The translations under genes and the position numbers were made by a program. A model generated the notes under the pieces. The model searched no databases. It was not told where the DNA came from and saw nothing but the letters and a program-made list of their open reading frames with translations. Below are positions 13,201-28,200 of a stretch of 64,000 nt of DNA, piece by piece. The stretch comes from Nautilus pompilius (taxonomy: Eukaryota > Mollusca > Cephalopoda > Nautilida > Nautilidae): the NCBI GenBank assembly GCA_018389105.1, contig JACATO010001051.1, positions 1 through 64,000 of the forward strand, read 5' to 3'. Positions within the stretch are counted from its first letter, which is position 1. Every line of letters begins with the position of its first letter.

Positions 13201-16200
13201 CAATGTGCACCTGGAGAAATCTTGGACAGCTTCCTTTTGCTAGAAGTTTTAACTAAATCAAACATTCTTATTTTTTTTTGATGATTGAAATTCAGGGAAA
13301 AAAAAGTCTTTGAAGAGAAATGCATAGTTAAATGTGTTTCACTACTTGTGACACAGCTTGTATCAGTGGGAGTTATAAATATGAGGTAAAAGGAGGCACT
13401 TTTCATTGGACATAAGCAATCTTTGTTTTTGTTTTAGTATCTGCTACTTTGCCAAACCAAATAGTAGAAGCAGAAAGTGTGGGCCACTTTGAAGTAGACA
13501 AGCAACTCACCTGGTAAAGGCCCTCATGTGCTTATGTTAAATAAATCATACTGTTACAAGGGGTTTTAAGGTGGCAGCCTTGACACTGTCAGACAGACAA
13601 GTTCTTTAAAGCTGACCTCGCACCTACTGTGAATCTGTTAATGCAAAAGTATCCTTTAATAAGAGCACCCATGAACATACACCACTTTTTCTGAGTCAGC
13701 TTTATTTAAGGGAGCATAGAACAGTATTGATACTCAGAAGAGCAGGATGTCTTTTTAAAACACATGTGCAGCTCCTTTTGCCAAAAAAAAAAATATTGTG
13801 AATAAAATCTGTTTTTAAAAGTATTTGCACTTTCAGCTTCAACTACCTTTCTCAGCAAGGCATTATGGAAAGATTACTAAAGAGAAAAGAAAAACATTTT
13901 AACATTTTTTTAGCCAAGGATGCATTTTGTTTAATACATGCTTTTGACTTCTGGTGATATCTGAGATATCACTAGTATTGAAAAATCTGTCTAAATCTAC
14001 ATTTTCTTTGCCAGGAAAATTCTTGAATACTTTAATAATATCACCAAGAAAATGGCTGTAGATTAAACTATACAAGTGAAGTCTCTTCAATCTTTCTTCA
14101 TAATTAAGGTAGTAAATACCACTAGTGGTTCTAGTAATTGTTCTCTGATTTTAAAATTGTCTTATCCTCCCTATTTGGAGGTTTCACACCTTATTTGCAT
14201 ATTCCAAAATAGGTCAGCTGATGATATGTCAAGAGGAACTGCAATGTCTAAAGTTTGAATATATAAAGTATTTAGCACACTCAAGACCTATTAGTTTTAA
14301 GTAGTTCTCACATTGCATCTGACGTTTTAGTATATCAACACTTATGACAGCTAAATTATTTTCGACCCATGTCCTTTTTGCTTTAATAAAGTAAAGTTTA
14401 TCTACCTGTTGATAAAGGAGGCAAGAAACCTTTGCAGGTTCCTCTGGTTTACAAAAATTCATCCATCTGGTTCTTAAATTAATCACCACTCTTATTCCCC
14501 AGAAGTTTTCCAATAAACCTTGGTAACTTCATAGATTATTCATGTGACAATTTGATTTTGTAGATGACACCACAAGACTCTGGTCATGTTGCTGCTAATA
14601 AGCCAACAGTAATGATGTTAAACAAGAGTTCATAATTGTGAGGAAAGATAGAAGTCAGTTTTCCTTCTGTTCCCTCCCCTTCACACTCTCTCACACAATT
14701 CTGTCAAAGTTTTCAGTACTATGTATATCATGGCATCAAAATATTGCTGGGTTTTTTTTTACCAAACAGAATTCTCAAAAAAAAAATTGTCTTAATCAAA
14801 TTATCTTAAAAGTAGGAATAAATATGAAGATATGGCTAATTCTCAATTCATATTTGATGATATTCACACTAAATAAATAATGAAGTGACACCAGTGTAAT
14901 TGTGTGTTGCTACCGAAATGCCACAAAGTCGGTTTTCATGCAAGATTTATGTGCTGGAAGGCCACAAATACCCTTGATTACATATCACAGTACTGACTAG
15001 AATGTGATTTTGTTACTTTTAGTTCCATTTACTAATTATGTAGCAACTGCAAAAGTATTGCAACATACATCAGTTGTATATCTTAAAATGCTAGTGTACC
15101 TGTGAAAATTGTATGTTGCCCACCCATTCATTGGTGAAACTGCTTCAACGTTGTCCAAGTCAACAACACTGTTTCTAAGAAGTGATGTGAACCCAAACAT
15201 TTCTCTAAGTCACGTGTCTTATCCATGATTTTTCTTGAAGAGATTGTTGATACAGAGATAATACATAACTTAAAACTAATTGCTGTTTATTTCCTGAGAT
15301 GATAACACCACAAGAGTGTATTACATATAAACCTATACCCTTTGTAATTGGAGATTAATCTCTTCATGGAGTTTACAAATTCAGTTCTGCAGGAACCATT
15401 TCCCCTTATCAGTCTTCACTTTATGATGTTAATCAAAATCCCCTATAATCAGGCTTTTAGTACATTGATAAAGGTGAAATAATGTAATTTTCAGAAAAAT
15501 CATATAGCTATATTTTAACCAAATATTAATTTTTTAATTAAAAAACGAGTAAGCAAGGATATTCCTTTAAAGATGTACAAGATTTTCATATTCCAAAGCA
15601 GAATTCATTATCAATACAAAAAAAAAAATTGGTAAAACTCCAAAGCACTCCTGTACTCTTAAGTAGACTGCACAGGCCTTTAAATAATTGTGATGTAGAA
15701 AGAAAAAATATTTTAAAAATGGTTATAGGGATGAATTTTGGTCAGCAGGGTAAGGTTTAAGACATCTGATACACAGTGATTCGATAATTTTCATTTAAAA
15801 TCTGAATCAGACCTGTTATCTATCTCTCTCTGACTGTTCGTGGCCATATAATTGAGGAAAGTTGGATGATCTTGCAAACACATCAGATGGTCTTTGTGAC
15901 GAACCAAAAGTCTTACGAAAACAAACGGTCATCCTGCTGTGGTTTTTATATCAATTCAAGACACCTCTGACAACCAATCCTGGCACTTTATCTTGTTAAT
16001 TTATTATTTTATCTAAAAAAATATTTCCTAATATCTATTTTTCACAAATTCTTTACCAGTCTGTAGTTGTGAACCCCCCACCTCTAGTATTGCTAATTGT
16101 AGAAAACCAAAAACATTTGTTGCTTTCCACATGCTGAAAACCATTAATTATTTTAAACCTCCATTAGGTTCCTCTTCAAAGTCTGAAACCCCATCCAAGT

Positions 16201-19200
16201 TTCTGTTATCGCCATTGATTCTTAGCTGATGTTCATGCATCTTTCCAAACCAATAGAAGTTTATCTTAACTATTTCTTAGCAGTCTGGTAGTTTTACAAT
16301 TTAGAACTATTATAATATACTTCTACTACTACTACTAATAATAATATAAAAGTTGCTTTCCATGTGTTGTGCTGGGAAAAGATTGAGAATTTATTATTTC
16401 ATAATTTAAAATTAATTAATTGTTTTTATTGCATTTTGCCATTTTCTTTCAGAACAAATATTAAAAGTTCTGAGTATACTTGTATGCTCATATAGTTTTG
16501 CCCTTTTGAAAAGATTTCCACATCAAAGGTAAGCACAAGTTCTTGTTGAATATTAATTACTAAGTTTTAATAGAATCTAAACTGTTTTGTTTATGCTGAA
16601 ATTGATAAAGAACCAGATTTGCTATTTTTGACAGTTTTTCCGCAGTGAAATAAGTCAGACGTGATAAATTCTAAGTTATAAAGGAATTATTGGAAATTTA
16701 TGTGGAGAAATCGTATTATTGACTCAATCTTTACTGAGATGTATGATTTTTATAATATTTTATATACACATATAACTAACAAATTAGATTTTTATTTTAA
16801 TGTAAAATTTAAGAGGGAAATGGTTTGTTGTTTTTAAAGAATCAATCTTTGTATTTCTGCTGTAATACATCTGTGCGTTATCCACCGTATAACCATAGTT
16901 TCTGGGTGGTTGCTTTAATTTGTTCATCACAAAATGTGTGTATAAAATGGAATTTTTTATCTTCAGGGTTATGGCATCAATTGTTTGCCAGACAGACACT
17001 GCCACCCCAAGTAGATTAATTTTCAAGTTTCTCATTTGTGTTTTAAGGTGCAAGTGCACTGAACATCAGTGTGGATTCATTAATTTATAAAGTCTAATGA
17101 ATATCTTATGGGAGAATAAGCCAGATCTTCTGAACAGCTGGTTGGGGCAAACAGTCTTGATTGGCTTTATCAGTTGATGATTAATGCAGGAATGCTTCTG
17201 TTAATGAATGAATTGGAGTAGTTCCAAATTATACTTCTCCCAGGGGAGCCCTTACACTGACAGTTTACTGCTGGGCCTTGAAGGGGACTCTTTTTGCCAA
17301 GGTTTGATGAGAAAACCATGGCAGCTGCTTAAATTGACAATTGTTCAGGTCCCACTTGTTTGTGGATTTTGGTGTTTATTTTTTCTCTTGTTTTACCACA
17401 CAACTTCTGTTAAATGTGAACTAAAATTTTCACAAGTAACAATTAAGGACAAAAAATTGTTATTTTATATAATTTTAGAAGTTATTTTTATAAATGACAA
17501 TGTTTCCAAGTCTTAAGCATTTGAAATTCATCAGTCAATTGAGAATATTAGACTTAATTAGTTTGAATTTTAGATATTTAAAAGACCACATAATTGAAGT
17601 TTTAAAAATAATTAAGGATTGGAGTGAAGTTCACATACAATGGGACAGAGCTGACTTACTGGCATCAGTAAACACAATTACTTTGCATTGGCATAGTTCA
17701 ACATTACAGATTTTGAACTAATTTTTATTTTCTCAGATTAGTCATGATTGATTTTAGAATTTTCTGATTTCAGGATCTAGGTTCATGCTGTCAATAGGAA
17801 CAGTTTGTAGATGTATCAGACAGAATGACATTTAGATTTGGTGGCATGGTTTACTGTATGGATGCTAGTTTTTGTAGCCAGATAACAGTTCTGAACCAGA
17901 ATAATCTGACGGCTAGTGGCTTGTAGTCTGAGCCTGTTCATATGGCAGAGATTGCACCAGATTTTTCTAGCAAGACAATTCCCGTTCCTTCATAGCAAGC
18001 TGATGTAAATTTTAAGGCAGAACAAAGTTTGTGTGTCTAACTGGAGTTGCATATCTCCAGATCTGAAGCCTCTGAAGCATATTTTGGATACAGAAATTGT
18101 ACCACAGACATGTCATCAGGTTGCTACAGCATCTCAGGGGTGGAACAATATCCCCTCTAGCAGGATACACCACATATGCCCCAAGCTGTAGACCTTGAAG
18201 CAAAAGGTATCCATTTCAGGTATTGATTTGCTGGACTTCTATTATAATGTCATGTTATATCATTCAAAGATACAGATATCAAACCATGAACCTTATTTTC
18301 ATAGAAGTTCAATAATGGTCAAACTCTATTTCTTTCATTCTGTTTACATGTGTCAATGTTTGTTATAATGCAGACAATGAACCAGATGGAGTGTAGTTTA
18401 TGAGGCTTTTCCAAAAGTATGCACAAAGAAATGACCCCATGTTTATATACTCTTTCATCTGTGGAGGGTTTCTTTAGTTCATTGCTCACTGGGAAGATGT
18501 ACTGCAGTGACACATTGAATGAAATTTATAGTACCTGTTGAGACAATTTTATTTTTTAACAGTAATTCTGTTCTTTCTTTATGGGTTAATTAATTATTGA
18601 GACTAGTGTAACTCAGCATTTTATTAATATCTGTGCTGGTTAGTTGAAAAGTAGTTTTCAGTTTAAGTTTTTGTAAAATAAGGATTTTCCCACTTTTAAC
18701 CTTATCTAGATTGTTTGGGATAAAGATTCAATTTGTTACATGTTTAGATTTCTTTCTACATCCATAATATTTTAATTTTGAGGTAAAAGATGAACTATGC
18801 ATTTACTTATTATTGTCTCTCTTCTTACAAACTATACGATCTTTTAAAATTCAGTTTAATTTCAAGATCAGAGAAGAGGCCCTCCTTCCTTTCTTTACTG
18901 TATTGTGGATCTGGCAATAAGCTAAACTGATTAAGTTGGTTTTTTTTTTTACACATGCTCTTCCATGCAAGGGTGCCATTATAATCTAGCTTATATAGTT
19001 GCAAGCATTTTTCATAAAGCTATCTTTCTATCCAACCATAGCATCTTCCGCCTTTACAAAAATACTAATGTTGAATTTAAGGAGCACGTCTTATTGCTAA
19101 GGTTTGATTACCATAACTTGGAAGTAATCACTTTAGATTTACTTATAGGCTTCATTCTACAGGAATTTGGAAAGATGAGAATTTCCATGTATCTTTTATA

Positions 19201-22200
19201 TCTTTCTGACAAAACCAAACTTAGTTCTTGAATGCTTATATATATACTATTAGGTCGTTACAAAAGTTTAGTTGGTTTTTATATTATGCTAATTTGAGGT
19301 TCATTTTTATTCATGCTTGTGAAGGTGTATATAGATAAGTTATATATCGTTCTGTAGCATGTGCTCTGGCATACATTATGCAAAACCTACCTTTCTAAAA
19401 ATCATAAAATGGATATTTGTTTCATGGTTCTGAGTGAAGCACGGATAGAAAAGATTTTCGTGCCATTTTGCTTCACGATTTCAAGTTAGGACACAAAACG
19501 AACGAGGCAACCCGTAACATGGGGCAATACACAGCAAATGAGTGCACAGTACAACGATGGTTTGCAAAGTTTCGATCAAGAGATGTGAATTTTGAAGATA
19601 AGGAATGTAGCAGACGTCCTTCCAGCTGTGATGCCGACTGTCTGAGAGCCTCATTTGAAGCCAATCAAAAAAAATCAGTGTGAAAAATTGCTGGAGAGTT
19701 TGACGTAAGCATCTGCAACTGTTTCCCTACATCTTGATGCGACCGGCCAGGTGGAAAAGCTTGATAAGTGGGTCTTCATGAGTTGGATGAACAACAACAA
19801 CAAAATCATTGATTGGAAATCTGCTCTTCACTTGTCATAAGAAACAAAACCTGGCAAAACCATCACAGCTGAAAGGTACTGTCATGAATTAAACGTTATT
19901 CATCAGAAACACTCCCAACGACAGCCAGCATTGGTGAGTCAAAGAGGCCCAATCCTGCTCCATGACAATGCTTGTTTTCATGTTGCAAAAGTGACTCTTC
20001 AGAAACAGACCACATTGGGGTACCAAGTTCTCCCTCACCCAGCCTATTTACCAGACCTTTCTCCCACAGACTACCACCTTTTCAAACATCTCGACAGCTT
20101 CCTCCATACAAAATCCTTCTGCAACCAAGCAGCAATTTAAACTGCCTTCCAATAGTTTATTGACTCCCGAAATCCAAATTTTTCAGAATGGATTAATGCG
20201 CTTGTAACTCATTAGCAAAACCGTATTGATTGTAGTGAAACTAACTTTGATTAATAAACTTCACATTCAGCAACTATGTGAAGTCTCATTGTTGCGGTAA
20301 AAAAACTGACAAAATGTTTGTAGACACCTAATAGTAAATCAATTTTTAGGGCTTAGAGGACAGCCCATGGTTTTACAATACTGCATAGATGGCCATAGTT
20401 AGTTATCAACTTATAACTATCTGCCTGCCTTGATTATGGACATAATTAAAATCTTCAGCTGGATATGATTTTAGTTCACCTAGAATAGTTCTGAGCACTT
20501 AAAAAAAATTTTTTTTTTCAGTGTGTTGAGCATGTATAACAAACCGACAAGAATGTTTTAATCTTCTAGTTTGATATTAGCTAGGATTATACACCCTAAG
20601 TACATCTTTAACGTTTTATGGAATTCAAACTAACTGGCTTATAACCTTTTTTGCTATTAACATAGACTCTTATCTAAATCTGTTTAGATGAAATTTATCT
20701 TATTTTAGGTAAGATCAGTATAACCATATCAAAGGATTTTTTCATGTTTAAAAGATGCGAAGTGTTTCAAAATTGTGTAAGTGGATGATTATTTACATGT
20801 ACTTTTTGCATTGACCTCACTTGGTCATCAACGGAGGGTGCTGCAGCTCCATTAACAGTTGGATTTCTCACAGCATCTTGATTCTTCATGTGACAGACAA
20901 AATTGCAAGGTCTGGGTGCAAAATAATCTTAGATTCAAACTTTAAAAGAAGCATAAGATGGCTTTGTATCTTAAACTTTGTAATGTTTAGAGTCATCCTT
21001 CTGCTTCTGTTACTGAATCACTTCTTTGAAGGTGCTATAGAAGGTTTGGCCAGTTTGGAAGAAGTTTCTTTACCTCTTTGTTCTTTTAGTCTTCATCTTT
21101 AAGATGCATGTTGTCTAAATGATTTTTTCCAGCATTTTGTGATTTAGTGTGTATGCAGTTAACAGAGACGGTTTTATTTTAAATACCAGAGTATTGGGGA
21201 TAAGCTTAATAGAACTCTCCTTCCAAGATATTTGTAGCAAGTATTCAGGGTGTGATTCTTGACAATGTGCGTTTGTAAATCTTTGTACAAGAACTTAACC
21301 ATAGTTTGGCAAGAGTTTATTTCTTGATATCCATCTTCCTAGGCAATGTAGCTCCTTAAACAATACCAGAACCTTGCTGCACCTCCCTGGAAAGTGTTTA
21401 GTCGCATGTTGCATTCCTGCAGCGAAGGTCAAAACTTGGCTGGGAAACATTCAAAGGGAAGACCTGGACAATACCTTTGAATGCTGCATAAATTAAGGAT
21501 TTGAAAACATTGCTAACTGGAGCTTTTTTTTACACTCATGGGAATCACATTCATAGCCGGCCCAAGTCAGGAAGAAATAATCATTCCAACACAAATGTAA
21601 CCATCTCAGCTAATGGTTCCTATTTTTGGCATTGAATTATCTTCCTCAATAAAAGCTATTATGCCCTTAAGCAGGCAGTGTCACCTTTATTTTTACAATT
21701 TTTTTTAAAAAATGTACTGTCAAAATTACTTCTTGCTTCAAATAAAGACCTTGTTGACTCCATCCTGATCTCTATCAGTAGTAAAATTTAAAAATGCCTC
21801 CTCTATGTCTATATTACCAAACTTAATACAAAGTTTAAACCTTCCATCTTTTAAGAGACTCTCTAAGTACTGCTGTGTTCCTTTTCTACTTGTCCAACAA
21901 ATGCCAAAGGATACCTCTAGCATGAGAAATATTTTGAGTTCTGTCTTGCCAGTTTTTCCAACAGAAACAGTGGCATTTCCTAACAGCCAGTGATTAGAGC
22001 TTAATGTCAGTAGCTTAGTTTGCTTTTATTAGAATCTCAGCAATAATGTATACGCCACCAAAAAAACTGCATAGTGTGTCTATTGTATTCAATGAAGACA
22101 AGCAGTTTGCCATAACACACCATCTGTGAATCTTTGGTGGTTTACAAGCCAATCTTAGAGCCATAGATCCTGCCACATGATTGTTGTTGACAATGAACCA

Positions 22201-25200
22201 GCTCTGAATTTCCTGTCAGATCCATCTTTTTTCAGCAGTAGGTATAAATCAAGAAGCTAACTTCTGAAAGAACTCATTTGTGTTGGCAAATTGAAGGTTT
22301 CCCTTGTTAAAGTTTTTTATTGACTGATGTTCTTGATTTTTCTTAAAGTCATATTTGATTTTATAATGTGTAATTTTGAAACTTACTATACCCAAGGTTC
22401 GTACATTTACTGCAAATACTCTTAAATGAAGTCTATAATTTTGGGCATTTCTAGTTAAACTTTTTTTTTTTTTTTAAGAAACTCTGTTTGACTTTGGTTA
22501 TGGATCTTAAAGTTTCTGAGAATGCTAAACCTGATATACATAAAATTGTATTCACAATAATTTTTTTATATATGCACATACTCTACTAATTCATTTCTGA
22601 AATGGTACAGTGCTTAAAATAGCTTGCTTGCTTGCTCTTTTTTATAAATGCATTGAATTTGATCTTCATTATCTATCTTTGTATAAACAGAAAGCTCAGT
22701 TTTCTTTGCACAGAGATAAGAATTTGTACCCCAGATAAGAATTGTCTGCTTGCTAATGTAAACCAGCCTTCATCCAGCAAGATATTGTTCCCTCAAAAAA
22801 AAACAGTTTGGGATATCAATAGTGAAGCATAACTTTGTGCATTCCTGGAACTCATTTTCAAAGTGACATTTTTCAAAATCACAGTAAATAAATACTTTTT
22901 CAGTAAGAGAGGTTCTTACAACTGCAAATCTCTAAATCCGCAATGTTTTTGTGTGTTTAGTATGTTTATACAATATGTGAAAGAGGGCAAATACTATACA
23001 AATTTTCCATAATTAGTTATATTATAAATACTGGTGTAAAGAAAAAGAAAAGCAATTTACATCAGGCAAATAGCTTTAATACAAATGAAATAATTTAAAA
23101 AATCTACAATAAAGAAAATATTGAATTTTTTACTTGTTTAACTAGAGATTATAAATTAATATTATGTAAAAGGACATATCCATGTATGTTAGAATGAAAG
23201 GTAGATTTTTTAACGTATGTACGAGGTCTGTCAAAAAAGTATCTGACTTTAGGCTGGGAAAAAAAAATTAAGTACTTGGTGGGGTTCAATTGCTAATCCC
23301 CTTCGAAGTGGACCTCTTGTGCCTCCACACACTTAGCCCAGCGATCCTTCCACTATTCGAAGCACGTCTGGAATGCTTCCGGAATGGCTCTCAGCTCCGC
23401 CGTCACATTCTGCATGATGTCCTCTCAGCTCTCAAAGCAGGAGTCTTTCAGTGGCATCTTCATTTTTGGGAACAACCAGAAGTCAGAAGGAGCCGTGTCT
23501 GGAGAGTAGGGAGCCTGGCGAATGAACGAAATGCCTTTGCCAAGAAACCTTGGATCAGCTGCAGCGAATGAGCTGGGGTGTTGTCATGATGCAACTGCCA
23601 GTTTTGCAAGGCACACAGATCCGGTCTCTTCTGCTGAGCTACATCATGAAGACGTTGGAGGACTTCCTGATAGTCCTCCTTTGTAACTGTTTGTCCTTCT
23701 GGTGTGTATTCGTGATGCACAACACCTCAGTAGTCGAAGAAAACAGTCAGCATCACCTTGATTTTGCTCTGGACCTGACGTTGAGTGCTTCCACTGTGAT
23801 GACTGAGCTTTGGTTTCCTGGTCGTACCCATACACCCACGTCTCATCTCCAGTTATCACGGTGTTCTGGAACTCAGGATCCCTGTTTGCAGTATCACCTG
23901 AAGACGAAGTTGTTGTTGTTCCTGAGAAAGCAGCTTGGGCACAAATTTCGCTGCCACTCTGGGCAAGCCCAAATCATCCTTTAAAACTGCATGTGCATAA
24001 TCTTTACTGATCCCAATCTCATCACCAATTTCCCGCACCGTCAAATGACGATTCTCCATTATCAGGATCCGCACTTTCTTGATAACAACTGCATTGCTGC
24101 TTGTTGACGGCCTCCAGAACGCTGGTCACTCTCTACCAATGTGTGGCCATCTTTGAACCTGTTGTACCATTCTTTTATTTGGGTAACATCCATGGCATTG
24201 TCACGAAAAGCCTGTCGAATTTTGTGAATTGTTTCCGCTTGGGTATCTCCAAGCTTTTGGCAAAACTTGATGCAAGATCGATACTCCACACATTCCATCA
24301 TCACAGGCAAAATAAAAATGCGATGAGTAAGTAGTACAGCTCCTCACACTCTGGCTGCATGACAGCGACTGATGCATCCAGGAAGCCTGCCAAAAACCAT
24401 GCATGCGCATGAAGGCATGCGGCTCCACCATGCACACTTTTGCCTCCCTAATGCCATTACTTCCCACAGGAAAAAAATAAAGTCGGATACTTTTTCGACA
24501 GACTTCGTATATTACTCTTTAATGACTTATTAAATCTGCATTTAATCTTAACCTTTGTTTCAAAAACACAATAGAATAACTGACAGAAAGTTAAATACAG
24601 AAGTTGCTCAAATATTTCTTATTGTTTTCGTTAATATTAACTGTTTTGTTGTTTCACTGGAATATTTTTTGAATACCATCAATTGTTTGTGTAGATGCAT
24701 GCATGTACTTACTGGTGTTCAAAATTATGAGCACCATACAAAATCTGTTTTTTTAACAGTTTATTGTTAATGAAAATAAACTAAATAATCCAATAAATAA
24801 ACTAAATATAAGAACATGCAAAACATTAATCTTAATGTTATTTCAAATCTCTCTCTCTCTCTCTACATTTATGGAATCCGGCGAGTTATTTATCTGAATG
24901 TTAAATTTAATTTCTAATAAAAGTATTTTGTTATCATATTCAGCTAATATCATTTCTTACTACTAATTTGAATAAATGGTAACTTATACTACACTTTTGT
25001 ATAAATGCTAATAGACCTGTGGCTATTGTTTTATTTGGCACACATGAAAATTTCCTGTAAAACTGCTCTGATATTATCGTTCTTCATAACACTGGTTACT
25101 TTAGTGGAAAATTGTGGAGGAAGTTGGCATTAGTGATGTCATCCATTGATAGAATGAATTCATCTGTCAAGGGCTAAGGAAGATAGAGAAAAAGCAAAGA

Positions 25201-28200
25201 ACGAGAAGACTGGGGTTGTGTTGGTTCAAAAGTTTGGAGAAAACCCTGACCATGTTTTTTTCCCCCCACACAAGCATGTCAACCTCTGCCTCCAGAAGGC
25301 GGTTAAAAGAGGTTGGACTGATTGGTCCTTACTGAAGTATGATAAAAGGAAAAGGTGGTTTTACCTGACAAACAACATTAGAACTAGACTTTGAAGCAAA
25401 GGTGCTGTGTATTGTAGCTGAAAGAGAGCAGGTTTTTAAGCATTTGTTTCTAAGCAGCAACAGTATGTTAGAAGAAAGGCTGGAGAGAAGTATGAGAGCT
25501 GTGTTTACCCTAAAGTTAAGCTTGTTGATGGAAATGTGAAAGTATAGAGTTGTTTTGTTAGTTATTTGGCTGGTGCCTTGATAAATATTGATGGAATTCG
25601 CATAAGAGAGAGAGAGAGAGATCAATATTGCGCAATGCCATGCAAGTCCAAGGCATCATTTGATAGGAGGTAGGTGTATACTGGAACCAGAAAATGATCT
25701 GAAGTATACTGAAAAACAATACCCTGCTAGAAAAGTAACAAAACAACTTGGTAAAACCATGGTTTGATTCTCGCCCTTCATTCTTTCCATCTCTCTCTCT
25801 CTCTCTCAAGACCTAAACCCCATTAGACATTTATGAGATGGACTAGGTCAGTCAGCTGTTGTGGGCTCATAATTTTGAATGTGGCCTCAGGCAGACAAGG
25901 TATGCCTCTCCTCTGAAAATCCTTTTACCATTGGCTTTTTATTCTTAAAAAAAAACAAAAGCACCATGAACCCACTCTCAACCTTCCTTCGTAAATGCAA
26001 TAAGACTCTTTTATGTCCAGCTGAAAGCTAGAGACCTTGCATACAAACAATCAGTATCACTTTGGTGTTGTAATGGAGCCCACTGAATCTCCCTGTCAGA
26101 ATTAGAAGAAAAATCTGAGACAGAAGTTAAACTGATGCTGATTTCAGGTTCTTGTTTTGCTTTTTCAATTCTTGAGATATCTAATTAACTACTATTTCGT
26201 TGTGTTGCTGAGTACAGTGTGTGTGTGTGTGTCAGTGTATAAAATAAGCGTGCAATGTTCCCAAAATGTGCAGTAATGAAGTGGTACTATCTAAAACTAT
26301 GGAGTAAGGAGACGCTGTGCTCAAAAGTCGGAAGATTGGAGAATTTAGCGGTAATATTTCCGTAAAATTTATTTCTTAGCTAGGCAATCTAAATCATGAA
26401 TTTAGATACAACTGTTTTGTGCCCTACGAGTATTTATTTGTGTCATTTTAGGTGGTTTTTTGTCTATATCTCATAGCTCCAGTTAGTCACTGTCACTCGA
26501 GTAACTAACCCTAATATTCTGGATATGAAATATATATATTAACCTTGTTAACAGATATAATTACTTAGTGTAGAATAATACCAGTGAAAGTATTCGAGCT
26601 TTTACACCTATTATCTGTAAAAAAAAATCTTCACAATAATAATTACTTGATGTAAGTTGCAAGTTAACTTATTAATTTTTCAGCCAAATGTCTGTAAATT
26701 GTAATGACATCTCTGATATTAGTGGAATTTTCCCTTAACTTTCAACAATAGTTTTGTGCCTTAGATAACCCCAACTTGTTGTCAATCATTTAAACACTAT
26801 GAGTATTTTACTTACAACCAGTATATATGTTACAGTGAGAACGTAAAACCAGGTATTTCGTGAAATCACTGGCCCGAAGTTTCGCGGTCTCACTAGATCA
26901 TTGAAGCAGGGAAATCACTTAACGCATATGATGGGTACTTCGTGTCTTTTTAAATGGCATTTAAGCAAAACCGTCAGTACCAATAAGTGAACCATTAATT
27001 TAGTCCGAAGAATTAGAGTAAAAGTTCAGTTCGGTTCAGTGGTTCTCAAAGTGAGGGTCGCGGTAAATTTTAACACCCACACATGGCAGTAGGGCTGATC
27101 GGAGTGGGGTGGGCCAGTTGGCATGGACCCACGATTTTGAGGGGGCCTGCTCCCCTCATTAGAGGCAAGCGGGGAACCCTTTTGTAAAGAATTGGAAATA
27201 GATTTTATGCTCCTCTGAATTGGAAAAATTCAAATCGCCGCCTTAAATATTTCGGTAACGGGGAAACGGGCCTTTTCGTTGTTTTTGTTCACCTCCGCTA
27301 ATCGACAAGGGCAAAGTACCCGAGAGCAGTGTGAAAACAACACCCAGATAGAAACGAGCTGGCGTCAGAGAGAAGCGTCTCAGCACAGGAAGTGTATAAT
27401 TAAAATAAACAAAGCGAACTTTTACGTTGCGATATATGCTTTTTTCTTTTCTAGCTGATAAGGACACATTGATCTTTTCTCCTGTTGTCATACAATTTTA
27501 AGTCTGGTCCGCTGTTGCTAAATCGTGTTGCGATCTTTTTCGGTCTTTTGCTGCTCCCACCACGTGGCTGGCAGAAAGTCCGACATCATTAGTCATAAAA
27601 CGTTTAAGGGAGGATAACGAACTTATGTCAACTTTCTTTGATGTAAACTATGCGAAAGAAATAATGAAATTATTCTCAGTGGTCCATCTATCAAGAGAAG
27701 AGTGAGAAAACATCGGCAAGGGTACAGAATGTGGTCACCAAGTCAGAGTTAGTGTAAATTTTTATGTTATTTTATTTGTTTTCATTCGTAATGAAGTAAT
27801 TTGTGCCCTTGAAAACTTCACGTCCAACCGGTTTGAACTTGCTATATCTGACCAGCTCACAGACAGCATGGCTGTCTTCTGCAAGCTGACCGCAACTGTT
27901 GAGCACATTCGTAATGTCGATGAAGGTGTCGGTCCTGACACAGATTTGGCAGAACCGGCAGATCAATACGAAACAATAAGACAAAAATATCAGGGTGCTG
28001 AAAAGTCATGCAAACAAGTTCTACAAATCATGTGTGGACGGGATGATTTTTCCACTTTATCAAAGATCTTGAGCAGAATTCTTGTATGCAAGCCATAGTC
28101 TGCTGACTGTGAACATCTGATATCCTCATACAATTTGTTAAAATCACCTGGCAGATCTCTTCTTTCAAAATTCTACAATTGCAAATTGTGTGTACATAAA

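Larger units (their letters stand above)
10657..16452. other. ARV1 third coding intron
   Basis: 5.8 kb, AT-rich. Apart from a TTA/TAG repeat at 10753-10797 and the Tigger-like fragment at about 12290-12955, no gene or repeat family was recognised. Short ORFs here lack protein-like composition. Confidence 0.5.

Noticed and set aside
21738-22330. ABC-transporter pseudogene
   Set aside because: Only a short pattern resembles the family; Walker and signature motifs were not found.
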